Source: Sthenelais limicola
Lineage: Eukaryota; Annelida; Polychaeta; Phyllodocida; Sigalionidae
NCBI GenBank assembly: GCA_942159475.1
Contig: OW804094.1
Span: 126,528,755-126,592,754 of the forward strand
DNA length: 64,000 nucleotides
Reading direction: 5' to 3'
Position numbers and translations under genes: made by a program. Within the stretch, counting starts at the first letter, position 1. Each line of letters begins with the position of its first letter. The notes beneath the pieces were generated by a model. The model was not told the origin of the DNA. It did no database searches and saw nothing but the letters and a program-made list of their open reading frames with translations. Shown piece by piece: positions 1 through 12,000 of this stretch.

Positions 1-3000
1 CTAAGCATGACTTCGCTCCAGCTTGGCTTAAGATTCCTGATCAGGAATCCGGGGTATGTGTCTCTCTATACCTTATTACCTATGCCTCTTTCGGCTGCAC
101 CAAAAGGATTCTCCAACAAGTTTATTTTTTTTGTTAAATTCCAGCAAGTTATTTTATATATAAAATATAGTGTACTTGCTTGTCCCTGATGAAGGACTCC
201 GTATGAGTTCCAAAACGTTGGACTAACAGTCAAGTTAAATAAAGAAACACAAAATTGCATCCACGTTTCCAAGAGATGAATTAATATATAAATATTTTAT
301 CACTCGGGTGTATCTACCCAGTTGGCAGAAATCCTCATTCAAATGTTTTATCTGTAAAATAAAAAAGATTTTTTCAAGACCACCACTATGAAGTAATATA
401 TCGTAAGATTGTTGTAGATAAACCACTGGTTTCAACTATCTCACCTCGAGAAATAGTCAAATTGGTTCATTAGGTCGGAGTAGGATTTCAATATTTTCAA
501 TTAATCACAACCCATCTCATCCCATTGTGACATTCCAAATCACCAAACACCCTAGTGTGGGATGTATTTAAAATCTGTATCTACTTTTTTAATGCCATTT
601 AGAATTAGATAAACTAGAACCAATGTGAATCAGTAGTTAAAGTAAACACAGCTGAGCAGTGGACAGAAAACCATGGAATTCAGCAATGAATATATACCCG
701 TGAGCCCATGTCTAGGTTAAAATTGATTTGCGAAATGACTGTGTATCTTCATTGTACTTGACTACTTGTGAAATGATTTGACTTATTGATTTGCTGTATA
801 AACATTCTAAATAATTTTTTTAAAAACCTTCTGGTAATAAATATCTCATATCTCATAAGTATGTTGTCAAAACGATGACTAACCAGGTTTATCTTTTTTT
901 CACGTTCGCGTTAGAAGCCACATGGGCCGAAGTCGGCTGAGCACAACGAAAGTAAGATGGGGCGTCCCGGTCGGAGGGACGACTACTACAATGCCTACAA
1001 TAGATATCCTGGACCACCGGACTACCCATACCAACAATTGCAGCGACAACGATCGTTTGACAATTACTACGATGGACAGTTCGGTGAGTTATCTTATCTA
1101 AGCTGCCTACTAGATAACGCTAGTGTCTATGAGACCACAAACAATATTTACTTTAAGCTCTGGTGTAAGATACATATTTGCACCATGTTAATCTAAGGTG
1201 GGTCGTATTTATATGTGTATCCCAGTGATTTTTAGGGCGGAAAGCCGATTGGGGTGAAAATGTAAACACTTAAAAAGTGTAATGGTCCTGTAAATTCATA
1301 AATAAGTGTCGTGCAGTATTTTAACTGTCGTAAATCCTTATGTGTGTGTGTGTAGTGTGGTTGAACACCGTGGTCAGACGCGTGTGTTAAAAGTTGTATT
1401 TTCGCTCTATTTTGGCTTCAATCTTTAAGTTGTCAATTTCTGTTGCGAAATCGTTCTCGTTAGATCCCTATAACGTCATCATCAATCGTATCTCTTACAC
1501 AAATAAAGCCTTACTTACATAACCTCAGTGTTCTTGTAAAGAGGTGTAAGTTTGAAATCTATACACATATATGTATGTATAATGTTTATTTCCGGAAGTG
1601 TACAGTTATGCAATAATAGATCAATTTTTTGCCTCTCTTCTATGAAACCATAGCTCTTCCAGAGGGCCCCTATTGAAAATGAAGTTATGCTATATTGTGC
1701 AGCAAGTACAAAAAGTATAGAAAGAAAGATGCAGTGACTAAACTAGCATATAAGGCTAATATGGCAATTACAATAGAATGAAATACAACAGTAAACTGGG
1801 CACGCTACATGCCACGAAGCGAGGTCATATATGCACTCTCCTTCATGTGTATGTTAGGCTTCACTATTTTGTTCAAATTTTTGTCACCAAATTCCATTTA
1901 TCACAAAATTTCCAATTTTTTTTTTTAAAAATCGCAAAATCCTTTCGGTAATCAAAATGTTTGTCTTTAAATCAGTTTTAAATATTCTGTACATGTAGTT
2001 GCGGCCCTAATTAATAAGAATTGACTCTTTATGTAAAACATTTTCAATATTTTTGGCATGACTAGTCCCTGATAATAATATGCTCCTGTTCTTGTCCAAC
2101 AGATCGGCGCTACTCCCCGCAGAAGTTCCGTCACCATTCCATGGATGATGAGTACTACAATGGGCCATACAATGGCTATCCACCCTATTACAACGGTTAC
2201 AACTACGACAAGTACGCACCACCCTACCGCTCACAGCCATCACTCTACCGAGATGGAAAATACCAGCACCCCAATGCCAGATATAGCCAGGTACGCCTTG
2301 TCAAATGCTCAACACTTTTCTGAGCCTGGACCTGTGAAAACGCACTGCAGTTATGTATGCCTGCTTGCCCGACGCATAATCAGTATAGGGAGTTTAAAAT
2401 TGTGGTCTAAATGGGACTTATATGAGGTCATACCCCCCGCAGTGCTCATACCCCCTGCAGCGCTTGTATTATTGTGTAACCGCGGTTTTATGGAAGATAT
2501 TCTATGCCAGAGGTTTTATTCATGAACGATTCTAAATAACATTGTAAAATTCTAAGGAAGTTCATGCTGTGATATAGGGAGTCCTAAACCTACGACCCTT
2601 ATCTATTTTGTTGGCGTTGAACATAGTTTACTGACGCTTGAAGTGTGAAGGGATTTTGTCTGCGCATTAGTTAACAATGGGAAAAACTCATTTCCTTAGA
2701 TACAATTATAATTGATAAAAAAAATACTTAGTAATCATTATTAACACAGAGAAGTCAAACTATAACACTCCGTGAATAGGTAAAATTCCAAAGGCCCTCT
2801 ATTGTGATTACGCAAAGTCCTCGGCGAGAAAATGTAAAAAGAATAAACTGAAAATTTAATATAAAACATCATATATTCAGAAGATAAGGGGAGTCTTTAT
2901 TAGGGAGGTTCAGCGAGTCTTATCTATACGTAAAACTAAACCTAAATATATCCATATCTTTAAGAAACACGTTAAAAGGAAGAAAGAGGATCAGCAAAAT

Positions 3001-6000
3001 GTGGCGGGGAAAACGTTATGTAACATATCAAACAAAATATTTCATCCCACAATTTATTTTCTATACATAAAAAGGCGAAAATTCGCCACAAAAAAACCAT
3101 ACGGATACGGTTACGTAATTGAGATAGGTTTGCTTGCGGAACCTCCATAGTGTGTCTATTCTATGATACGTATTAGAAGTAGAAATCTGCCATCTCGCCA
3201 GGTTTTTCTGTGTGCTTAAAGTTAGTAACAAAATTCCTTTTGCTGACTTGTGTATTGCTCGTTATCTGCAGGTGCCTGGTGGAGCTGGACCAGGTCCTGG
3301 ACCTGGACCTGGACCAGGCCCATTCCATATGAATGGTGGCCCGATGAACGGAGGTCCGCCTTACCCTCCCTACTACGACCCCTACTACGAGTACTACCAC
3401 GGTGATCCGTACTATGGGTCTTACATGCGGCCACCGCCGCCTTCAAAGCGCAACTACCAGGACAACAGGGAACGACACCCTTCTAAAGGGGACAAGAACG
3501 ACAAAGACAAGTCCGCAGAGAAGCAGAATAAGAGTTTGGATCATGATGATTTTGTAAGTACCGGTTTCCCTGCTTGGGGTATTCATTCATCGATGTCCGA
3601 TGCACTATCGGTTGTATATTCTTTCCTGTTCTGCACCAGAATCCTGCACCACCCTAATATTTTGATGAGAAAAAAAAAACATTCCCTGTATCCGTGACTA
3701 TGAAAATACCAAGAAGTCTTAATTAACGTTCTGGATTGTTTTTGGTAATTGAGTTTAATGTATCTAGCATTTCTTCCTACATGTTATTTCGTGTCCACTC
3801 CTCATTCCATATCGCATTCCGAATTCAGTTCGATTTGTAATTTGATTTATTCTATCCTGCAGCCTTCTCTGAACGGTGATACTGGACCATCCGATGCCAC
3901 CAAAAATCCAGCCACAGGAGCTTGGGGTAAGCATTGCAATATTCCTATTTTCGCCTTCCTTGTGCTATTGTATATTGCTCGATTTTTCTCTCCTAATAAC
4001 ATCACTCGTCTATTTTGTGCGTCTACATTAGTTCGGGAGGCTGGCCTCTCCCATTGCCAGTCGCTTCCTACAACCCAGTTGCTGAATCAAAGGAAACCTT
4101 TTCATGTAGTCTGCTTCAGTATTGTTCGGTGTAGATTTGTGACGTCCGCATGATTGTTGTTGCAGAAAGCCCTGCCAAAACGCCGAATAAATCCAATGAT
4201 GATAGCACCACACATAGTTCAGGTTAGTTCCCACCCAAACTACGGTGTTGGCCAAACTCCTCGCCATAACTAGCTCAAGGCAGTCCTCTCTCATGGTGTC
4301 TGTAATTCAGGGATGAAAGTCTTTGGTATTTCTACTGAAATCAGTATTTTTTTAAACTTATGAAATTTCACAATTTTTAACCTAAAATGTTCACCTTTTT
4401 TTTTTAAATAGAAATTTTGATTTACGTTAAAATGCATGAAGGCACAATTCAAAGGGTGTTTTCAAATATTTCCGGGTGGCTATTTCCTATGGAGCACTTT
4501 CGGTGCTCTTCCCCGCAGCAGAAATATTTCAGTATTTTCGCCATAACTCCACTTCCATCCCTGGTAATTATATACTGGTCAGAAAGATAGATAGAAACAT
4601 AGAAAGGATTCTTCGTTAGAAACGATTCTCCGTGGATCTTGGTGCTCCACTGTGTGCAGGATGTGCTTGGTATGCCCGTGTGGAACTGATTGTCTATCTT
4701 CTTTGCTCCAGACCAGGCTGTGTTAATCGTGTCCAATAATCAATGCTTATTACTTTTGAAGTTGACAGAGCACTCCATCGTACCACGCTTGGTGTCCGTA
4801 TTCCCAAGTCTTCACAAGTTTAAAGTTGACGGTCTTTCAGCCACTATCTTGTTTTTCATTCAAAGGCTTTTTGTCATTTCAGTTGATCCTAAAGAAAGCA
4901 AAATGTACAAGGCACAAATTCCCAACAAAGCTAGGAACAAGACGCTCGATAAACAGGGCGAAAAAGAGTCCGATAAGCAGGTATGTATTTTGTTTCCTTA
5001 ATTACAAGCTTATAATATCAAATTTAGCAGAATCGGTCCTCATACGTCTAGTGGAGTGAAGTAGAATCTGATGCTCCTCCAAACCCCCAACCCAAACCAC
5101 CTTCTAGATGTCTGATATTCGGTTGCTCATTGTTGATTCGGCCAAGGTTGTGATGATGGTAAAAAATAAATAGCGAGAGGCAGCTTTGGGAAATTAAATG
5201 TTTATTTGATTTTTTATAAAATTTATATAAATGATTTTAAGTAATAAAAGGAGGGTATATAAATAGATGGTTGTTGAGAGTAAAATTGGTAAAAAGTTGA
5301 TGAATTGTAAAATAAATTGTTTGTAGATAAAATTGATTTGAATGATAGATATAATTAGTATGGAGGAATGATAATGATTAGAAAAAGGTGTGGGTGGGTG
5401 GGTTAAATGTTGTATGGTGTGTGTTTGAAAGTGAAGTGAGCGGGGAGCGGTGTGAGAGTGGTTAGTACGGGGAGTGGTTGTAGGGGGCGTAGTAATAGGT
5501 GGAAGGGGATTGGCCGCAACAATGCCCTAGCATTACCTATACAGTCATGCTAGACACATTGTTGATTCGGCCAAGGTTGTGATGATGGTAAAAAATAAAT
5601 AGCGAGAGGCAGCTTTGGGAAATTAAATGTTTATTTGATTTTTTATAAAATTTATATAAATGATTTTAAGTAATAAAAGGAGGGTATATAAATAGATGGT
5701 TGTTGAGAGTAAAATTGGTAAAAAGTTGATGAATTGTAAAATAAATTGTTTGTAGATAAAATTGATTTGAATGATAGATATAATTAGCCAAAACTGCCAA
5801 TTTGGTGATGTATGAAGGGAAGTGGAGGGTGGGATTTTGATATGGTATTTTAGTAATGGGGTTTTGATATGATGTTTTAGTGATGGGGGTGTTTTAGTAT
5901 AAAATGGTTTTTTCTGCTTATAGCAGTTATGATATTGATAAAAGTTTGTTGGTCCCTTGGGACAGTCCTTGAGGCCTGAGGGCCGAGTCTTTAGGTATAT

Positions 6001-9000
6001 AGCCGAGTGGCTTTATGGTAATGTGATTTAGGGGTACGGGAGGAGTGTGATTATAGGATTTAGAGTCTGTTGCCTGCTTGAGGTCAATCAATACTAAGGA
6101 TGCTGGGGGTTGCTTATGGCTTTTGTTATTGCGTGATTCACTTTGGATGCATCTGTGTGTATGTACTTCTTATATGCATCTGAAGCCCAACCGATATAAT
6201 CCTGTATCTGGAGGGTTGTACAGCCTGCAGCAAAGGCATTGGTAGCCGCCGCTTTGCGCAGACTGTGAAGGGTATATGGTCGTGGCTCTACTCCCATAGA
6301 CACTAGGAGGCTCTTCCAGTATCGGGCCACGTACGTGGCTGGCATGGGGTTTCTCGTTCCTGGGAACATGAAACAAGCTTCTTGCTGATGTCTTGTGGGT
6401 AGGCGACGTAGCATCTCCTTGATGGCCTGAACTACGCACATGGTCTTGTCGGCTGATGGTTGGAGTGTTACCGTCTTACACTGGTACGCCGACTGTAAAT
6501 TCTTTGCGGATTTCACCTTAATAATGACACATCCGTTGGTCAATACCACATCGGCCCTTGTGAGGTGGATAATGGGCCTGAACTTACTCAGAGTAGGTGC
6601 CAGCACCTCCGATTGGCGTAATCCCGCATAATATATCACGAGTAGGGCGGTTTTCACCGTCTGCGCCGTGTGGTCTGAGGTTATATTGAGGAGTGCTGCT
6701 CTAATAACTTCGGAAGGAACTGGTAGCCTTACTCTGGGTACAAATGACTTGTCTCTATCAAGGCCCTGTAGGGCCCAGCGAACGCGCTGGTGGTCCAGCG
6801 ACCTGGTTGGGAGATTATTTAGTTTAAAACTCGTTCTGAGATGAGATATATGGTTCCTAATTGTTTTTGGTGCGGGGGCGGTTTGGTGTAGGTATTCGAT
6901 ATATGCACAGATTGTTAGGTAAGAGGGGTTTGTGGCATCCGCCCCTACCTGTCTGGTGAATTTTTCAAACCTCCTCACTGCCGCATCCCTGTTTTCTCGG
7001 GTTCCCTCCGCCCATGCATCTCGTTGCCTGCTTGCTACTTTCTCCAGTAGTGGTGCGAGGAGTGGACCTGTAATGCGATGAGAGGTACATTGTTTTAAGT
7101 GCATAGAGGCAGGGTTCAATTTTCTTTATCGATTTTTCATTGATAATACGATCAGCAGCATGTCTATATTTATCGTGAAGGTGTGCGCGGCTGAGATTGT
7201 CGGCCAATGTATTTTCCACGCCTGGTATGTGTTCATAGCTAATTTTAAGGTCGAAAAGGGCCTGAACCATCCAAGCCAAGCGCGCGGCCTCCAGTATTAC
7301 TCGGTTTTTGCCACGGCCAGTCTTGAATACCGAAACGCTTGCTAGATTGTCACACAGTATCAGGATGTGGCCTCCACGATCCTTTTCACTAACTAATGTA
7401 TGCAATGCTATGGGGATGTTTGCTGCCTCCAGTTCTGATATATTAGCTACCCCTTCATCCACTGGGGCCACTTGGGCGCTGTATGCATTAAATTGGTCGG
7501 CGCCTCCCACCCCGGATAGGCAGGCGTCCACCACTATGGTCTTGGTGGGGGCACTAGATGGAATAACAGCCCTCCCGTTCCATTGTTGGCAGAACCCACT
7601 GAACCATTGGAGATCCCTTTTCATATCTGCATTTATATTCACATATTTCTTACCCTGCATGTCCCTGAGGGCCTCCAGCAGCCTGCTGACGAAGAGTCGG
7701 GCAGGACCCACACATTTAGATACGTGAATAAGTGAACCTATGACAGATTGTAATTCTCGCCTGGACATCGAGCGCCTCTTTAGATATTTGTTTACCATAG
7801 CGAGTATCTGTTCGATCTTTTGTTTATTGATGCTGAGTGTCATGTCGGGTGCATTTATATCGATGCCTAACCATCTGACCACGGCAGCTGGGGGCTGTCT
7901 TTTATCTTCAGCCTCGGGCAAACCTAGTTCGGCGAATAACTCGATGGCTCTGTCATAATGGCGCTTAGCTGTTTCACTATCCTTTGATATTATTATTAAA
8001 TCATCGAGGTACATTTTGCTCGTGATGCCCTCCCTGGCCAGCACGCCCACTATCGCGTCCGCAATCCGCTGCATATGTGATGACGATGAGCGAGCGCCAA
8101 ACGGCATGGTTACATCTAAGTAATAACTCTGGTTCCAATGGATACACAGCAGAGGCCAGTCCATGGGATCGCTTTTAAAGTTTTTATAAGCTCTGCTTAT
8201 ATCGATGGTACTCATGAAAGCGGATGGTCCGAACTTGAGGAGTTCTTCCACAAGTGAGTCGACAGTAGGGAGAGTGTGCACGCGCTGTTCGCCCCACAAG
8301 CTGTTCTTTAATAGGAATGCGTTTACAGATTTCTCTTCCGGAAAACTTAAGTCAATAATAACGCGCCGAGAGTCAGTGTCTCTCTTTTCCCTGGACATCA
8401 GGGGAGAACAGTGGTACCAGGTATCAAACGGTGCTCGATCGAGCGGGCCCACAAGTCCCCCCAGTCGCAATTCTTTATTTACAAAGTCGTCGATCTTTTC
8501 ACTAAATGCATTTGCACTGGAGTGATTTTCGCCGCTGTCGAGATGGGTAGTGGGGCCGAGATAACCCATGGGGAACCCGTAGGCCACTAGATCATAGAGT
8601 TCTTTCTCGTCAGAATTATTGGAGAGGTATTTCTTCCAGTTAGGTAAATTGAGACTAGTAGGGAGTTCAATTTTTGCAGAGAGGGCGTTAGGCATGCCTG
8701 TACTGCGCACTGCCGAGTAGATAGCCTGGTGGTTACTATACTTGGAGTCTATGCACATATTCGGCCACTCACTATGTCTATGACTTGCGTATGCGGCGGG
8801 CGAGAGATCTACTTCTCCCTTGTCCCTTTTGCCAGCACAAATGTCCCTTATTCTGACAAAATGATCACCATCGCTTATTGTACTCACGTTCCTATGATGT
8901 GGAGCCGTGGCCTTCGTTGGCGAGTCTGTATGGGGCAGGTAAGTGACAGCAGTCGACGCGGTGACAGCCGTCTTGTTTACTGTGCGGCCATCTTTGCTGG

Positions 9001-12000
9001 TAGTCTCGCCATGCGCGTGGCTGCGCGAGACATCAACACTGACACGTGCTGGGGGCGTGGCACCCGTGCCCGCGTAGCTTTCTCTGGGTATGAATGGCGG
9101 CGCCTCCACGTTCCACTTGCTGGAGACGCCGTCTAATCGTTTTTTGTAGCAGAGCTGGAATAAGACTGAGATGAAACATTAGATCTGTTGTTATTGCGAG
9201 GCGCATTGTAATTCTGAGTACCACCGTTCCTATTCCCTCCTTGATTGTTACCGTTGGCATGGTTTATTTTTCGCATACAGTCTACAATGGAATGAACACA
9301 GCTTTTTCCGATGGAGTCACAATACGTGCAAATATGGAGGTGATACAAATTAGCTTCAGTGTGGCTGCTGCTTTGCCTACAGCCAGAGCGAGAGTTGTAT
9401 GCCCGGCACACGACCTCTGTCTGACCTGAGGGGGACCTGTTAGATTGCTGACTGTGACTGGCCTTGTTATTGTTACTGACTGAGCCGCCATTGTAAGCCC
9501 CGCTAAGTGCTGACGCACTGCCGTGCGTGAGACAAAGCCTCACACGCTCATCTTGAATGGCATGCCGGTCTTCCCACACGATAGTCCCATTTTCTATAGA
9601 GTCCCATATATAGTCAGACCATCTCCTTACCGCCGCCCAGGGCCGGTCAAGGGAGTCTTTGATAACCTTCCTCAAGTGATCATTGATGTCATGATAATCT
9701 CTACTATCGTAAGCCCGGGGGTCATCTAATAGTGATAAGGTGGCATCCACATATTCCATAGCCGTCATGGTGGCTCGGGCCTCGACCTTCTGTTTAACTG
9801 TGGACACACCTTCACGGCTAATAAACATATAGGGTTTAGCGAAGATATTAGAAGAGAGCAAGTCTGACATTATGTGCGTCTTACCGTGGAGGCCCGAGGA
9901 CTTTCTTTCCTTCTCTATTTCGCGCTCCAGGAATCTGTCTGCGTCGAGCTGGCGGCGAAGGATTTCGGGAGCATTGACCTCGGACCTCCGACGGCTGCGT
10001 TTCTTGTGTTTCTTTTGGCGTGGTAGCTCTTCCTCGGATTCGCTGTCCTCAGAGGAGTCCTCCGAACAATCTTCTATCACAACCTTCTTACTCCGTTTCT
10101 TGGTTTTGGTTCTGTCTTTCTCAGTCTGTGTATTCGCTGCATGTCGGGCGACTACTGCTAGCTGTTGGGCCATAGTTTCTACAGTGCCCTTTAGACCGGT
10201 CATGGCCGCCTCCATGGATTTCACCTGTATGTCCAATTCACGAGTTGTGACCGCCTTAGTCTTACCAGACTTGGCCTTCGGTGGGGGCACGGTCTCCGTC
10301 TCGCTAAGCTCCTCATGTGAGACCTCCTCAGGTGGGCTCGCACCGCCGGCACCTACGTCTTTCATTTTCTTTGGTCTCGAGCGTCTGTGTCTAGGCATAG
10401 TGTCTCTAGGTACAATATACCTGGAGCTTCTGGTACGTTCTCGAGCTTTCTTAGGAAGTAATATGCTCATTTGGTGTTACTGCTGTCGTGAAAGAGTCAG
10501 CAGAGAACTCCACTCCCAATTTAAATGTTGTATGGTGTGTGTTTGAAAGTGAAGTGAGCGGGGAGCGGTGTGAGAGTGGTTAGTACGGGGAGTGGTTGTA
10601 GGGGGCGTAGTAATAGGTGGAAGGGGATTGGCCGCAACAATGCCCTAGCATTACCTATACAGTCATGCTAGACACATTTTTCTCAAATTTACTGTCAAAC
10701 ATTTTCATTTTTATGGAGATTGTAGTATCATATCATACCCGTTTTGTCTAAGTGCAGTGTTTCAATTGTAATTCTTCTTAGAAAAATAAGGGATTCTCTA
10801 ATCGTTTTTATCATTTTATTAAGTTTAAAAGTTCCTTGCAGAGCACTCTCTAAATATTGACTTTAATTTCAGCCTACCCTTACTCGCAAACTGAGCCGAG
10901 ACAATATGAAACAGAACCAGAGTAAAGATGTCAATAGTAATAATGCGGTGAAAGATTCCGACCCCTCAGAGAAGAACTCTACATCCAAAGATAATAATGC
11001 TGGGGATACCAATCACTGTGAAACGCTGGAAACCAAAGAGGTAAATATTGCATATAACTGTATGATGTATTTTAGATGCATTGAACCTTGTCCAGTGAAA
11101 GACAATCATTATTGGAATCCTTGGGATTAATCATTAAACTATTGCCTATATTTTGAAATGGGTGGTAATTTATTCATACAAATTTAGTGATATTAGGATT
11201 CAAAAAGTTGGGTTTCAAACATCCAAACAACGTGGCTTGAAAACCACTGCAATTTCATTGATGGATGAACCGGATTTTTGATAGACCAAAACTACGGTTT
11301 CATTGATCCAGTTCTTCCCTTCAGCTTTTCCTTATTTTCTTTGGGAATTCCAAGGAAACTCGTATAGTGGACGGGAAAAAAATAAGAATAAAAAACCAAC
11401 AATTTTCTAACTTAGATAATAGAACATTATAGTAGTTCTGGGGAAATATGACTATAAAGACCCCAATTTTGCAAAATACATTCACTCTTAACTTAGTTGT
11501 CCCTGGAGAGGACTTAAAGAATTCGGACAGGTAGTTGTCCTTTGGATTATCAAATAACTGCCCCTTCAGAGTGTCCAACTTTTTGCAGATTTCCACCTAT
11601 AAACCTTCTCACGATCTGTTGATTTGAACATTCTTTTAAGAGTTTCTATTATTTTGATGTGTTTTTGCAGATGGACCCACATATCGAAAATAATCACGAC
11701 CATTCGGAAGACACGTTGGTCAACGGGTTCAAGGAGTTGTCTGTCTCACCCAACGAAAATATTCTTTCCAGCTCTTTAGAATTAGAAGAAAGGTGAGTTC
11801 ACTTGTCCCAAACCCAGCAACTGAGTCGTGGTGTGCTTTGAGACCCTCTACAAAATAGTGTTTTAGATTCTGGTACCTGTGTTGGTGTCAGTAAAATTAT
11901 TTTTTAAGTTCCAATCTTTACACATATGCATCAAATCAATACATAGAATTAACCAAACATAATGGAGAGGCAAAACGCAACCAATATAAAAACAGAACAG

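Larger units (their letters stand above)
5131..10674 (-). mobile_element. Ngaro/PAT-like tyrosine-recombinase retrotransposon, structurally complete
   Basis: A 5.5-kb retroelement inserted antisense in vasculin intron 6. On its own strand the order is: 157-bp repeat (10677-10521), Gag ORF, RT-RNaseH ORF, tyrosine recombinase ORF, 228-bp repeat (5787-5560), 157-bp repeat (5559-5403), 44-bp spacer, 228-bp repeat (5358-5131). This is the split-direct-repeat layout of PAT/Ngaro elements rather than the inverted termini of DIRS1. No methyltransferase domain was recognised, which favours Ngaro. The motif CAT(T) occurs at the left edge (5128), at the internal repeat junction (5557) and at the right edge (10675), as expected for integration of a circular intermediate by a recombinase. 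The repeats are identical between copies and all three ORFs are open, so the insertion is recent and possibly autonomous. Confidence 0.92.

Noticed and set aside
7308..7727. Plus-strand frames across the retrotransposon (also 8205-8525, 8729-9136, 9872-10546)
   Set aside because: They are reverse-strand shadows of the RT and Gag ORFs, which carry the catalytic motifs.
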